Below are positions 28,732 through 38,460 of a stretch of 64,000 nucleotides of DNA, piece after piece. A program made the translations under genes and the position numbers. The notes under the pieces were generated by a model. It did not search any database, was not told the DNA's origin, and was given only the letters and a program-made list of their open reading frames with translations. This DNA comes from Aquidulcibacter sp. (GTDB lineage Bacteria > Pseudomonadota > Alphaproteobacteria > Caulobacterales > Aquidulcibacteraceae), in NCBI GenBank assembly GCA_027532555.1, contig JAPZTJ010000009.1, forward strand, positions 1 to 64,000, in the 5' to 3' direction. Each line of letters opens with the position of its first letter. The first letter of the stretch is position 1.

Positions 28732-30525
28732 TCAATAAACCCGCAACTTCGGTGGTATTGTAGCCACGTCGTTGCTCATGGTGTTCATGTGCACAGGGCG
28801 ATAGTCGATTTTGACCGAGCCCGTTGCTTCATCATACCAAGTCAGCGTGTGCTTCATCCAATTGACGTCGTCGCGGTCCGCATAGTCTTCGCGGGCATGG
28901 GCACCACGGCTTTCGGTCCGGTTGGCTGCGCCATACATGGTGACCATGGCTTGGCTCAACAAATTGTCGAATTCCATGGCTTCTGCGAGGTCTGAATTCC
29001 AGATCATGGACCGGTCGGTGATGGCGATATCTGGCGCGCCAGAAAACACCTTGTCCATTTCCTTGCAGCCTTCGTCCAAAGTTTCACCCTCACGATAAAC
29101 CGCGCAATGGTTCTGCATCACCTTCTGCATCTGCAGGCGCAGAGCTGCCGTGGGCGTGCCGCCCTTGGCTTGGCGGAACCGGTCTAGACGGGCCAAGTGG
29201 CTGTCGGTCATCGCATTTGTAAGCTCTGGCTGGCGGGCACCTGTCTGAACGGTTTCACCACAGCGCAATCCGACAGCACGGCCAAACACGACCAAGTCGA
29301 TCAAGGAATTAGAGCCCAAACGATTGGCACCATGGACGGACACGCAAGCCGCTTCACCAACAGCCATAAGGCCACGAACAACTTGGTCGGGGTCGCCGCC
29401 AACCTTGGTCAGCACTTCGCCATGATAATTGGTCGGGATGCCACCCATATTATAGTGCACGGTTGGCAGCACGGGGATCGGCTCTTTCGTGACGTCCACG
29501 CCAGCAAAGACTTTGGCGCTTTCTGAGATGCCGGGCAGGCGCTGGGCCAGAATGGCTGGATCCAAATGGTCGAGGTGAAGGTGGATGTGGTCCTTGCCAG
29601 GGCCGACGCCGCGACCTTCGCGGATTTCCATCGTCATCGCTCGCGAAACCATGTCCCGTGGTGCCAAGTCCTTCACGGTTGGCGCATAACGCTCCATAAA
29701 GCGCTCACCTTCTGAATTGGTCAGATAGCCGCCTTCGCCACGGGCACCTTCGGTGATCAGGCAGCCTGCGCCATAAATGCCGGTTGGGTGAAATTGCACA
29801 AACTCCATATCCTGCAAGGGCAGGCCTGCCCGCAATACCATGGCATTTCCGTCTCCAGTGCAGGTGTGGGCGCTGGTGCAGCTGAAGTAGGCGCGACCAT
29901 AGCCGCCCGTGGCCAGGACTGTGCGCTGGGCACGGAAGCGGTGCAGCTTGCCTGTTGCCAATTCCCATGCAGTCACGCCGATACAGGCACCGGTTTCGTC
30001 CATGATCAGATCAAGGGCGAAATACTCAATGAAGAACTCAACGTCATATTTCAGCGAGTTGCCATAAAGCGTGTGCAGGATGGCGTGGCCAGTACGGTCG
30101 GCTGCAGCACAGGTGCGCTGAACGGGCGCTTCGCCATAATTGCGGGTCATACCGCCGAAGGCGCGCTGATAAATTTTGCCATCGTCGGTGCGCGAGAAGG
30201 GCACGCCCCAATGCTCAAGCTCATAGACGGCTGCAGGTGCATTGCGGGTCAGATATTCAATGGAATCTTGGTCGCCCAGCCAATCTGAACCTTTCACGGT
30301 GTCAAACATATGCCAGCGCCAGTCATCTTCGCCCATATTGCCCAGCGCTGCAGAGATGCCGCCTTGGGCCGCCACGGTATGTGACCGGGTTGGGAAGACC
30401 TTCGAGATACAAGCTGTCTTCAAGCCGGCTTGGGCCGAACCCAAAGCGGCGCGCAGGCCAGAGCCGCCAGCACCGACAACAACAACATCGAAGGTATGGT
30501 CATTCCACTGATAGTCCGCCGTCAT
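28732..30525 (-). CDS. sdhA: Succinate dehydrogenase flavoprotein subunit
   Basis: Catalytic FAD subunit of complex II (succinate to fumarate), 597 residues. N-terminal [16 protein letters not shown] dinucleotide fold, [13 protein letters not shown] with the His that binds FAD covalently, [21 protein letters not shown], and the C-terminal DDVNWMKHT segment. ATG 30525 has GGAG 9 nt upstream, lying inside the end of sdhD. An in-frame ATG at 30540 lies within sdhD and is less likely. It follows sdhC-sdhD. sdhB is absent immediately downstream. Confidence 0.97.
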   Translation of the reverse strand: MTADYQWNDHTFDVVVVGAGGSGLRAALGSAQAGLKTACISKVFPTRSHTVAAQGGISAALGNMGEDDWRWHMFDTVKGSDWLGDQDSIEYLTRNAPAAVYELEHWGVPFSRTDDGKIYQRAFGGMTRNYGEAPVQRTCAAADRTGHAILHTLYGNSLKYDVEFFIEYFALDLIMDETGACIGVTAWELATGKLHRFRAQRTVLATGGYGRAYFSCTSAHTCTGDGNAMVLRAGLPLQDMEFVQFHPTGIYGAGCLITEGARGEGGYLTNSEGERFMERYAPTVKDLAPRDMVSRAMTMEIREGRGVGPGKDHIHLHLDHLDPAILAQRLPGISESAKVFAGVDVTKEPIPVLPTVHYNMGGIPTNYHGEVLTKVGGDPDQVVRGLMAVGEAACVSVHGANRLGSNSLIDLVVFGRAVGLRCGETVQTGARQPELTNAMTDSHLARLDRFRQAKGGTPTAALRLQMQKVMQNHCAVYREGETLDEGCKEMDKVFSGAPDIAITDRSMIWNSDLAEAMEFDNLLSQAMVTMYGAANRTESRGAHAREDYADRDDVNWMKHTLTWYDEATGSVKIDYRPVHMNTMSNDVATIPPKLRVY

Positions 30526-30529
30526 GGGC

Positions 30530-30916
30530 TTAAGCTCCAACGAATACTTTGGCGACCGAAAGGATCGCGATGACTGCTAAGATAGCGGGGATGGCCGTGT
30601 TGGCGAGCAAAGATACAGTGCGCGCAACAGGCCCAGTGATGTAGTCTTCAATCACCACCTGCATGCCGAGGCGCATGTGGAACAAACCGGTTAGAACCAA
30701 AAGGGCAGTCCCAGCAGCATTGAGTGGGTGCTTCATCCAACCAATGACGCTGTCATAGCTGCCATCGGTCCCAAGCAAGATTGAAAGCGCGAACCAAGGC
30801 AACAGGACGGTTAGGAAAATTGCGGTCGCGCGTTGCTGGATAAAATGGCCAACGCCATGCTTGGCCGAACCAAGACCACGGGCGCGAGACAATGGCGTAC
30901 GTAATGAATGAGTCAT
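30530..30916 (-). CDS. sdhD: Succinate dehydrogenase membrane anchor subunit D
   Basis: 128-residue membrane anchor of complex II with three helices. The [13 protein letters not shown] motif carries the haem/ubiquinone-site His and the conserved Glu-Asp-Tyr. The frame runs further upstream (31036), but ATG 30916 follows a perfect AGGAGG at 7-nt spacing and gives the usual length. It lies 10 bp after sdhC and its end contains the ribosome-binding site of sdhA. Confidence 0.93.
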   Translation of the reverse strand: MTHSLRTPLSRARGLGSAKHGVGHFIQQRATAIFLTVLLPWFALSILLGTDGSYDSVIGWMKHPLNAAGTALLVLTGLFHMRLGMQVVIEDYITGPVARTVSLLANTAIPAILAVIAILSVAKVFVGA

Positions 30917-30926
30917 CGTCTGCCTC

Positions 30927-31352
30927 CTAAGCCAAAAACGCGAGTGCAAAAACCAAAACAGCCCCGACGGCACCTGCAATGATTGTCGCCCAACCTGTGG
31001 CGGTGGACACCTTTGGGTCAAACCCTTTGCCAGCATCCCAAGCTAAGTGGCGGATGCCATTGGCCAAATGATAGCAGGCCGCTGCTGTGATGCCGAAAAG
31101 AACCAAGAGACACAGCGGGCTCATCAAGAAGGCCATATATGCCCCATAGGCTTCGGGGCCGCTTGCCAAGGCCATCACCCACGTGGTGAGGACTATCGCT
31201 CCCAAGTAAAGGGCAACGCCCGATGCCCGGTGAAAAATCGATGTCGCCATCGTCACGTGCCAACGCCAGACTTGCAGGTGTGGCGATAAAGGGCGCTTAT
31301 CGTGTGCTTGTGGACCTGCCATGCTCATCCCCGGATTACCTGCTTGTGACAT
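30927..31352 (-). CDS. sdhC: Succinate dehydrogenase cytochrome b556 subunit C
   Basis: Three-helix membrane subunit of complex II. RPLSPHLQVWRW leads into SIFHRASGVALYLG (quinone-site Ser and Arg), and HLANGIRHLAWD carries the axial haem His. The start is not certain: ATGs at 31352 and 31328 both fit and neither has a strong ribosome-binding site, while 31376 is a TTG. I chose 31352 (141 residues). First gene of sdhCDA. Confidence 0.9.
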   Translation of the reverse strand: MSQAGNPGMSMAGPQAHDKRPLSPHLQVWRWHVTMATSIFHRASGVALYLGAIVLTTWVMALASGPEAYGAYMAFLMSPLCLLVLFGITAAACYHLANGIRHLAWDAGKGFDPKVSTATGWATIIAGAVGAVLVFALAFLA

Positions 31353-31412
31353 GGAAGAGAGTGACTGCTTCGTCAACGTTTCTCGTCAGGCGAAGTGGCA
31401 AAATAGCTTCAT

Positions 31413-32087
31413 TCAGCTGGGTTTAGCTGCATGATTCAAAACAACTTGGCTCAATGAGGTGATCTCGTCGCTATGGGCACGAAGAACCAGACTTGTATCG
31501 CCAAGTTGCGCCAGCCAAGTCTCTACCCAAATCTGCCAAGCTTCATGAAAGCCAATCAAAGCTCGCATGCCCTTCAGATCTCTGGCCCGCGCCCATGGTG
31601 TTGCGTCGATCCATGCCAAATTGCCCGCAGACCATGACGGGGTGCTTGACCTATGCAACCGCTCGAGGTGGTCGGCCATGTCGTCGACATGGAGATATAC
31701 AACCATTGGCTTGGCCTTGGCTACGGCCGCCAAGCGCGTCTTGGCAAGGTGAGGGATTTGTTCTTCAGAGACACCAGCAGCAAAAGCGGGCAGCAGGGTG
31801 TTCTGGATCAAGGTCGCATCCAGTAAAACAATGCCTCGATTGACGATACATTGGGCCGCCAGCCGTGCCCAAGGTTCGAGCCCATAAGTTTTGGGCTCTG
31901 GCTCCCGACCAGACAAAAGATCGACTTGTTCCGTTCGGATGGGGTGATCAGGGTCGAACTCCAGAAAAGCGCGGGCTTCTAGTCCTTTAGCTTCCAAATC
32001 CTCCGCCAGCCGCAGGGCGAGGCTGGTTTTGCCTGCGCCTATTGGGCCTTCGATCAAGATAATGTGTCGCTTAATTCTGCTCATCAT
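31413..32087 (-). CDS. P-loop kinase-like NTPase
   Basis: 224-residue cytoplasmic protein with Walker A GPIGAGKTS at residues 14-22 and a VVYLHVDD strand in place of a classical Walker B, resembling zeta-toxin/AAA_33 and small nucleotide-kinase-like proteins. No partner antitoxin is adjacent and nothing fixes the substrate. The 60-bp gap after it contains the probable sdhC promoter, and it is transcribed in the same direction. Could be a nucleoside or small-molecule kinase. Confidence 0.6.
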   Translation of the reverse strand: MMSRIKRHIILIEGPIGAGKTSLALRLAEDLEAKGLEARAFLEFDPDHPIRTEQVDLLSGREPEPKTYGLEPWARLAAQCIVNRGIVLLDATLIQNTLLPAFAAGVSEEQIPHLAKTRLAAVAKAKPMVVYLHVDDMADHLERLHRSSTPSWSAGNLAWIDATPWARARDLKGMRALIGFHEAWQIWVETWLAQLGDTSLVLRAHSDEITSLSQVVLNHAAKPS

Positions 32088-32292
32088 CTTTTAGCCCGGT
32101 TTTTGAAGTCCTATATGGGAAGACAGCACTGCACGCGCCTTGGGTAGAATTGGTCATAAGCCCCCATTTTTGCCATAACAACTTTGTCATCATCTTATGC
32201 GACGGAATAAACGTATACGCACGTTGAACACGCTAAGCAAAATTCCAACTGGCTGGCTTAAAGCCGTCCAACAAGAAAAATAGGTCTCCCCG

Positions 32293-34905
32293 ATGTCCAT
32301 TCGTTTGGCACTTTTAAGCAGCGCAGCTGCTCTGATGCCTTTTGCCTCGCCCGCACCGCTTTTAGCCCAAACAGCCCAGTTGCAGCCAGCCAAAGCTAAT
32401 TCTGTCCCTCTCACCGCCCAACCTGTGGATCCACCAACCGCAGTTACAGAACAGCCTGTCGAAGAAATTGTGGTTCGTGCACAACGTGGCCCAAACTCTG
32501 TACCCGGAGATGCCGTTCCAGAAACCACTTTGGACCCCGTCGAGATCACAGCCCTGGGTGCCTCTAACATTGCTGAAGTACTTGCAGCTTTAGGGCCGCG
32601 CGCAGGTTCCGGTCGTGGCCGTGGCAGCGGTCCGCCTGTTATCTTGCTGAATGGTCGCCGGATTAGCAGTTTCCGCGATGTGCAAGGCCTTGCTTCAGAA
32701 GCTATTCTGCGGGTTGAGATTTTCCCAGAATCGACTGCGCTCCAATACGGCTATTCGGCGGATCAGCGCGTTATCAATTTCATTCTGAGAGACAATTTTC
32801 GTGCTATCACGACAGAGATGAGCGCAGGGACAGCGGCGGAAGGTGAGCAATCGCGCGGCGAAATCGAACTGGGCTTGCTGACCATTGGAGCCAAAGGGCG
32901 CTTGTCCATCAATGGAGAAGTTTCAAGTCAGAACAGTGTCACCGAAGCGGCGCGTGGCGTGCGTCGTGCCACAGCCCCCACCAGTACTGAGTTTAGAACC
33001 CTTTTGCCTGAGACACGCGCCGCAGAGCTGGGCATTAGCTACAATCGAAATTTCGGTAAATCGATGGGGGCCACCTTCGACTTCCGCTTTGACTCTAATG
33101 AAACCCAAAGTCTATTGGGTTTAGCCCCCACCCCAGCCGGGCTGCCTGCTGCGAACACGCCAATCGAGCGTACCTCAAAAGTCGACACCTCGCGTGCAGC
33201 GGTCACGGTCAATGGCACAACAGCCGGTTGGCAGTGGACGGCCACAGGTTCTGCCGATCAGACAAAGTCAGATACTAAAACACTGTCTGCCTTGACGCAG
33301 CCACAGACAACCAACTCCACCGTCAGTGTTTTTGAAGCAATTTATAACACAACCGGTCCCTTAATTGATGTGCCCGCGGGCCCGATCCGAGGATCATTCC
33401 GCATTGGTTATCAAGATCGCCAACTCGATTCTCAGGCCTCTCGCAATGGGCTAGTCACGCTGACCAATCTTAGCCGGGGTGATGTGACAGCGCGGGGAAA
33501 TCTCTCGATCCCTGTAACCAGTCGCCGTTCAGGCTTCGGTGAGAAGTTTGGCGATTTAAGCGTCAGCGTGAACAGCTTTTACACCGACCTGTCGGATTTT
33601 GGTGGTCTGCAAGGTGGGGGCCTCGGCGTCAATTGGTCCCCGATCAGCACCTTACGCCTTTCCATGGCTTATGATGCATCAGAAGCCGCCCCTAGTATTC
33701 AGCAATTGGGTAATCCTGTTCTCGTCACGCCGGGTTCTGCGGTTTTTGATTTCCAAACCGGCCAAACTGTTTTGGTCAATCGCACAAGCGGCGGAAATTC
33801 AGGGCTCAAGGCCGAAAGCCGCGCAGACACGACATTCAGTGTGAATTATTCGCCCGCCAAGTTTGAAGGCCTCGACCTGACACTCAGTTATGCGGTCAAT
33901 ACGAGCGAAGACACCATCGCTTCCTTTCCAGTGTTGACGCCCGCATTGGAGGCGGCTTATCCGCGCCGGTTTGAACGCAATAGTGCTGGCGTTCTGACCG
34001 GGATTGACCAGCGTCCAATCAATTATGATTCCGCAGATAGTACGATTTTCCGCTATGGTTTTTCCTTCTCCAAAGGCTTCGGTCCACAGATTGGGCGTGG
34101 CCCCGGTGGCGCGGGTGGTGGATTTGGCGGCGGATTTGGTGGCGGCCCACGCCCACAAGCGCCGGCGGCTACCACTAGCAGCCCACAAACTGGGTCCGGC
34201 CAACGGCCAACAAGGCCGCAGGGTGGATCGGGCCAGGGACCAAGTACAAGCCAAGCACTTACGCCACCGGCTGGTCCAACCAGCCAACCATCTGGTCAAC
34301 GCCCCGCCACGGGCATCCCGGGCGGCTTTGGCGGCGGTTTTGGCGGACGCGGCGGTCCCCCGCCCAGCGTTTTCTTTGGCGGGGGTGGTTTTGGCGGCGG
34401 CCAAGGTGGTCAGGCCGGCCGTTGGAGCATCTCCATCTTCCATTCCATTAAGCTAGAAGACTCCATCGTACTGGCTCCCAATTTGCCAAAGTTGGATTTG
34501 CTCGACGGGGCGGCGGTTGATGATGGTGGCGGATCACGCCGTCATACGGTCGAATTCAATGGTGGTTGGTCCTATATGGGAATTGGCTTCCGCGCCTTTG
34601 GGGAATGGCGCGGGGAGAACAAGATTATTGCCAGCGCACGCGGGGTTCCCGGTGCGACAGACCTTTACTTCGATGATCTATTCACCGTCAATTTGCGCGG
34701 CTTCTTGAACTTCGAGGCGCGTCCAAACTGGGTCAAGAAGACACCCTTCTTGAAAGGGTCTCGATTGATCTTGCGAGTCGACAATTTGACAGATTCTGCT
34801 CAGAGCGTACGCGACTCTGCAGGCAATACGCCGGAAGCTTATCAAAAAGCCCTGCTTGCACCACGCGGCCGTTCTGTGGAACTGAGCTTTAGAAAGCAGT
34901 TCTAA
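32293..34905 (+). CDS. TonB-dependent outer-membrane receptor with Gly-rich insert
   Basis: 870-residue outer-membrane receptor. A signal peptide (cleavage near residue 32, LLAQ) and a Pro/Thr linker lead to a plug domain with VEEIVVRAQR (TonB box-like) and ILLNGRRISSF, then a beta-barrel ending in the outer-membrane signature LSFRKQF with terminal Phe. Residues about 601-709 are a low-complexity Gly/Phe/Pro/Gln/Thr block (FGGGFGGG, GGFGGRGGPPP) inserted in the barrel, probably an extracellular loop or periplasmic turn. Ligand unknown, no transporter or regulator gene adjoins. Preceded by a 205-bp promoter region. Confidence 0.85.
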   Translation: MSIRLALLSSAAALMPFASPAPLLAQTAQLQPAKANSVPLTAQPVDPPTAVTEQPVEEIVVRAQRGPNSVPGDAVPETTLDPVEITALGASNIAEVLAALGPRAGSGRGRGSGPPVILLNGRRISSFRDVQGLASEAILRVEIFPESTALQYGYSADQRVINFILRDNFRAITTEMSAGTAAEGEQSRGEIELGLLTIGAKGRLSINGEVSSQNSVTEAARGVRRATAPTSTEFRTLLPETRAAELGISYNRNFGKSMGATFDFRFDSNETQSLLGLAPTPAGLPAANTPIERTSKVDTSRAAVTVNGTTAGWQWTATGSADQTKSDTKTLSALTQPQTTNSTVSVFEAIYNTTGPLIDVPAGPIRGSFRIGYQDRQLDSQASRNGLVTLTNLSRGDVTARGNLSIPVTSRRSGFGEKFGDLSVSVNSFYTDLSDFGGLQGGGLGVNWSPISTLRLSMAYDASEAAPSIQQLGNPVLVTPGSAVFDFQTGQTVLVNRTSGGNSGLKAESRADTTFSVNYSPAKFEGLDLTLSYAVNTSEDTIASFPVLTPALEAAYPRRFERNSAGVLTGIDQRPINYDSADSTIFRYGFSFSKGFGPQIGRGPGGAGGGFGGGFGGGPRPQAPAATTSSPQTGSGQRPTRPQGGSGQGPSTSQALTPPAGPTSQPSGQRPATGIPGGFGGGFGGRGGPPPSVFFGGGGFGGGQGGQAGRWSISIFHSIKLEDSIVLAPNLPKLDLLDGAAVDDGGGSRRHTVEFNGGWSYMGIGFRAFGEWRGENKIIASARGVPGATDLYFDDLFTVNLRGFLNFEARPNWVKKTPFLKGSRLILRVDNLTDSAQSVRDSAGNTPEAYQKALLAPRGRSVELSFRKQF

Positions 34906-34919
34906 CCTCGAAATAGATG

Positions 34920-34939
34920 TCTCTGCCTGCGTGCAGAGA
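34920..34939 (+). other. Hairpin between TonB-receptor gene and rpmH
   Basis: TCTCTGC-CTGCGT-GCAGAGA, a 7-bp perfect stem beginning 15 bp after the receptor stop. No T-run follows, so it is only a possible terminator or leader structure. Confidence 0.35.
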
Positions 34940-35022
34940 TTGACTCTTCGCCAAGCGCTCTGTAACAGCGCCCGTTCAAATTTCCTCTCGATCAAGGCGG
35001 TTGTCCGCCAGGAGTAACAGCC

Positions 35023-35157
35023 GTGAAACGCACGTTTCAACCATCTAACCTCGTCCGCGCTCGTCGCCATGGTTTCCGCGCCCGTATGGCCACAAAAGGC
35101 GGTCGTCTGGTTTTGGCTCGTCGTCGCGCCAAAGGCCGTAAGCGTTTGAGCGCTTAG
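35023..35157 (+). CDS. rpmH: Ribosomal protein bL34
   Basis: 44-residue basic ribosomal protein L34. The start is GTG, with CAGGAG about 8 nt upstream. Translation begins [18 protein letters not shown] and ends GRKRLSA. It precedes rnpA by 25 bp, the conserved rpmH-rnpA-yidC-engB order of alphaproteobacteria. Confidence 0.97.
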   Translation: MKRTFQPSNLVRARRHGFRARMATKGGRLVLARRRAKGRKRLSA

Positions 35158-35182
35158 GATTTTCGGCGGCTAGGGCAGTCCC

Positions 35183-35587
35183 ATGTCCGTTAGCCCGCCT
35201 GCTATCATTGATCGGCTGACTATCCGTCGTCAGTTTTTGCATGTCGCTCAGGGTCGCAAGGCCGCTGGGCGATTTGTGTTATTGCAGGTTAGGTCTTCTG
35301 CTGACGTGAAGGCTGAAACTAAGGGCCTGATCCGGTATGGCCTGACGGCTTCCAAAAAAGTCGGCAATGCCGTCACGCGCAATCGAGCACGTCGTCGCTT
35401 GCGCGCGGCAATGTTACAGCTATTGCCGCTTCATGGTCGGCCAGGTTTTGACTATGTAGCTGTCGCACGTACTGCAACTGTGACAGCAGAATGGCCTGCT
35501 TTGCTTGACGACCTGACTACCCTGTTCTTAAGGCTGTCGGCGAAGTCTGCCCCTCTATATGTTACAACCGCAACAGCCACATCTTAG
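35183..35587 (+). CDS. rnpA: Ribonuclease P protein component
   Basis: Protein subunit of RNase P, 134 residues, which binds the 5' leader of pre-tRNA. The RNR signature NRARRRLR sits mid-protein, preceded by GLTASKKVGNAVTRNR. Between rpmH and yidC. The C-terminal segment after LFLRLS is longer than in E. coli and poorly conserved. Confidence 0.95.
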   Translation: MSVSPPAIIDRLTIRRQFLHVAQGRKAAGRFVLLQVRSSADVKAETKGLIRYGLTASKKVGNAVTRNRARRRLRAAMLQLLPLHGRPGFDYVAVARTATVTAEWPALLDDLTTLFLRLSAKSAPLYVTTATATS

Positions 35588-35608
35588 AAGCTGATAGCAA
35601 GGACCCCA

Positions 35609-37435
35609 ATGTCCCCGTCTCCCATGTCTCCGCCACCCTCAGCGCCTGATACCAAGAACCTCGCGATCGCGATTGCCTTGTCCCTGGCGATCCTGCTTGG
35701 CTTTCAATATTTCTATGAAATGCCGCGCGAGAAGGCTCGACTGGCAGAGATGGCCCAAAAGCGCGAGGCGCAGGCTGCTGCCCAAAAGGCTGCAGCCTCA
35801 ACTGCCACAGTAACACCTGTTCAAACTGCAGCTTCAGCGGGCCAGCCTGTCAGCCGTCCTGACGCCTTGGGGCTAAGCCAGCGCATCAGCATTGATGCCG
35901 ATGCCGTCAGCGGTACTGTCTCGACCCTTGGTGGGCGCTTCGATGATTTGGTCTTAAAGCGCTATAAGGACACGATAAAAACGGATTCCAAGGCGGTCAC
36001 GCTCTTGCACCCGCAAGGCACAGCGGATGGCTACTATGCGTTTTTTGGTTTTACCGCCCCAGATGGTAGCGCGGGTGCACTGCCTGGGCCAAACACTGTT
36101 TGGAAGGCCACGACAGGCGAAAAGCTGACGCCGGCTACACCGATCACGCTGACCTATGACAATGGCCAAGGCCTAACCTTCAAACGTGTCGTAAAGGTCG
36201 ATAAGAATTATCTTTTCACCATCACGGACACGGTCGAAAATGCGGGCGCAGCACCAGTCACGCTGCAGCCCTATGGCGCGATACGCCGCCACGCCAAACC
36301 AAAAGAGCCGCCCAACGGAATTAATCATGAGGGCATGGTTGGTATGTTTGATGGCAAGCTGAAGCTTATGAATTACCAAAAGCTTGAAAAGGGTGAAGCC
36401 TTGCAACAAGCTGGTACAGGCGGCTGGCTCGGCATCACGGATAAATATTGGCTTTCTGCTTTGATCCCCGATCAAAAGACCAAAGTGGATGGCGCCTACA
36501 AAGTGACCCAATTACCCAATGAAGAAGTATTTGAGTCGAGCTTTATTGCAGCACCCGTAGCCTTGGGGGCCGGTCAAAGCTTGACCACCACACAACATCT
36601 TTATGCAGGCTCCAAGCGTGTATCTGAGTTGCGCACCCTCGGCCAAGAATTGGGTCTTCAGCGCTTTGAGGATGCCGTGGACTGGGGGATGTTTTGGTTC
36701 CTGACCAAGCCCTTCTATGCGATGCTGATGTTCTTCAATGGCTTGGTGGCCAATAACATTGGTGTAGCCATCTTAATGGTCACAGTGGTTATCAAGATCG
36801 TTACCTTCCCGCTGGTCTACACGAGCTATAAGAGCTTTGCTAAACTGCGCGATCTCGCACCCAAAATGGCGGAAATTAAGGAACGCTTTGCCGCGGACGT
36901 GCAGCGCCAGCAGCAAGAAACCATGAAGCTTTATCAAACTGAGAAGATCAATCCGGTCGCAGGCTGTATTCCAGCGCTGCTGCAAATGCCGATCTTCTTC
37001 GCGTTGTTCAAAGTCCTTTCAATCTCGCTTGAACTGCGCCACGCGCCTTTCTATGGCTGGATCCCCGATTTGTCGGCCAAGGACCCAACGACCGTCTTTA
37101 ATTTATTCGGCTTGCTTCCTTATGACCCAACCGCCTTGCCGCTAATTGGGACGTTCTTAGCAATTGGTGCGTGGCCTATCTTGTATGGCGTGTCATTCTG
37201 GCTCTTGCAAAAGATGCAGCCAACGGCGACGGATCCGATGCAAGCAAAGATCTTTGCGCTGATGCCGTGGATTTTCGTATTCGTTTTCGCAGGCTTTGGC
37301 TCCGGTCTGGTCATCTATTACACGTGGTCCAACCTGCTTACGATTGTGCAGCAATATGTGATTGCAAGGCGGTCAGGCACCTCAAACCCGATTGACGAAT
37401 TTTTTGCCAAGCTTGGCAAGAAAAAGACGGCCTAA
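35609..37435 (+). CDS. yidC: Membrane protein insertase YidC
   Basis: Sec-cooperating insertase of the inner membrane, 608 residues. N-terminal helix (about 14-32), a Gln/Ala-rich linker, a large periplasmic domain (about 90-355), and the five-helix 60KD_IMP core with KIVTFPLVYTSYKSFAKL and NPVAGCIPALLQMPIFFALF. AAGGA precedes the ATG by 7 nt. Its stop is 2 bp before engB. A Lys-rich tail (GKKKTA) may contact the ribosome. Confidence 0.97.
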   Translation: MSPSPMSPPPSAPDTKNLAIAIALSLAILLGFQYFYEMPREKARLAEMAQKREAQAAAQKAAASTATVTPVQTAASAGQPVSRPDALGLSQRISIDADAVSGTVSTLGGRFDDLVLKRYKDTIKTDSKAVTLLHPQGTADGYYAFFGFTAPDGSAGALPGPNTVWKATTGEKLTPATPITLTYDNGQGLTFKRVVKVDKNYLFTITDTVENAGAAPVTLQPYGAIRRHAKPKEPPNGINHEGMVGMFDGKLKLMNYQKLEKGEALQQAGTGGWLGITDKYWLSALIPDQKTKVDGAYKVTQLPNEEVFESSFIAAPVALGAGQSLTTTQHLYAGSKRVSELRTLGQELGLQRFEDAVDWGMFWFLTKPFYAMLMFFNGLVANNIGVAILMVTVVIKIVTFPLVYTSYKSFAKLRDLAPKMAEIKERFAADVQRQQQETMKLYQTEKINPVAGCIPALLQMPIFFALFKVLSISLELRHAPFYGWIPDLSAKDPTTVFNLFGLLPYDPTALPLIGTFLAIGAWPILYGVSFWLLQKMQPTATDPMQAKIFALMPWIFVFVFAGFGSGLVIYYTWSNLLTIVQQYVIARRSGTSNPIDEFFAKLGKKKTA

Positions 37436-37437
37436 TC

Positions 37438-38094
37438 ATGTCTGAACCCATGGTTCCGATGCGCGATCTCCCGCCAGGAGAGCGGCTCTTTCGTTTGGAA
37501 CCGCGTTTCCTCTGGGCGGCCAAAACCATGTCTGATCTGCCCCCGATGGGTGCGCCGGAAGTCTGCTTTGCAGGGCGTTCAAATGTCGGCAAGTCCAGCC
37601 TTGTCAATGCTTTGGTTGGTCGGAAAGGTCTGGCGAGGGCGTCCTCCGAACCGGGACGTACACGCGAACTCATTTTCTTTGCCATTGCTGGTAAAGACGA
37701 GGTTGAGCGTATTCGGATTGTCGATTTGCCCGGCTATGGCCATGCGGTTGCGTCGAAAACTGAGATTGCGCGCTGGAACGAAGCGACGCGGGACTTCCTG
37801 CGGGGCCGTGCAACATTAAAGCGGGCCTTCGTTTTGGTCGATAGCCGCCACGGGCTTAAGCCGAATGACCTTGAAGTCATGCGCATGCTGGATACCTCGG
37901 CCTTATCCTACCAAATTATCCTCACAAAAGTGGATAAATTGAAGAAAGGGGAGTTGGATGTCGTTCTTGGTGCGACCAAAGAGGCCTTGAAGAAGCGTCC
38001 TGCTGCACATCCTGAGGTTTTGCCGATCTCATCGCATGAGAATCTCGGCATTGGCCAGTTACGTGAGGAAATTGCGACGTTCTCCGTTGACTGA
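37438..38094 (+). CDS. engB: Ribosome-biogenesis GTPase EngB (YihA/YsxC)
   Basis: Essential GTPase in large-subunit assembly, 218 residues. G1 GRSNVGKSSL, then SEPGRTREL, G3 DLPGYGHA, G4 TKVDKL, and G5 SSHE. Starts 2 bp after the yidC stop and completes the four-gene block. argB, which often follows engB in Caulobacter relatives, is not present. Confidence 0.95.
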   Translation: MSEPMVPMRDLPPGERLFRLEPRFLWAAKTMSDLPPMGAPEVCFAGRSNVGKSSLVNALVGRKGLARASSEPGRTRELIFFAIAGKDEVERIRIVDLPGYGHAVASKTEIARWNEATRDFLRGRATLKRAFVLVDSRHGLKPNDLEVMRMLDTSALSYQIILTKVDKLKKGELDVVLGATKEALKKRPAAHPEVLPISSHENLGIGQLREEIATFSVD

Positions 38095-38460
38095 GCTTTT
38101 CCCTATTAAAGACAGTGCAGTATCCTCACAATTGGTGAGGTAATCGATTGACACTCTGGACTTGACTTTAGTCAGCCTAGTTTAGGCCCAATCTCGAGGT
38201 CGCTACCATAGATATTTGTATAGATTTTGGGTGCTTAAGTGAAAGATTCCACGCCATTTGACCCAAAATTAAGGAATTTCTGCGATGTTTTTTGAAAAAG
38301 TCCGGTAAATTTGTTGGGTGTGGGGTTTGATTAACGCGATGGCTGAGTGTTCCATGCCTCTCCAGTTGCCAAAGACCAAGGTAAGTGCTCGGCTGCAGAA
38401 GCTGCGTTGTTCGAGCGTTCAGCATTGCTTTGCCCTGCATCATTTAGGCTGGGGGCGAAC
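38095..38460. other. Intergenic region between engB and the hybrid kinase
   Basis: 366 bp without a convincing gene. Contains CCTCAC-AATTG-GTGAGG (38124-38140), a 6-bp hairpin that could end the engB transcript although no T-run follows, TGACT-TT-AGTCA (38163-38174), and several AT-rich stretches suited to the hybrid kinase promoter. Start 38347 of the next frame falls within this region but is not preferred. Confidence 0.45.

Noticed and set aside
31413..32087. Zeta-toxin of a toxin-antitoxin pair
   Set aside because: No small antitoxin gene is adjacent, and the P-loop protein resembles generic kinases as much as zeta toxins.
34093..34420. Repeated GGCGGATTTGGT-like units as a CRISPR or satellite array
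   Set aside because: They are in-frame Gly/Phe codons of the receptor, of irregular length and spacing.
34004..34456. A long frame on the plus strand, and one on the minus strand (33799-34443), inside the TonB-receptor gene
   Set aside because: They are shadows of the Gly/Pro-rich codons of the receptor. The receptor frame carries signal peptide, plug and barrel features; the others have none.
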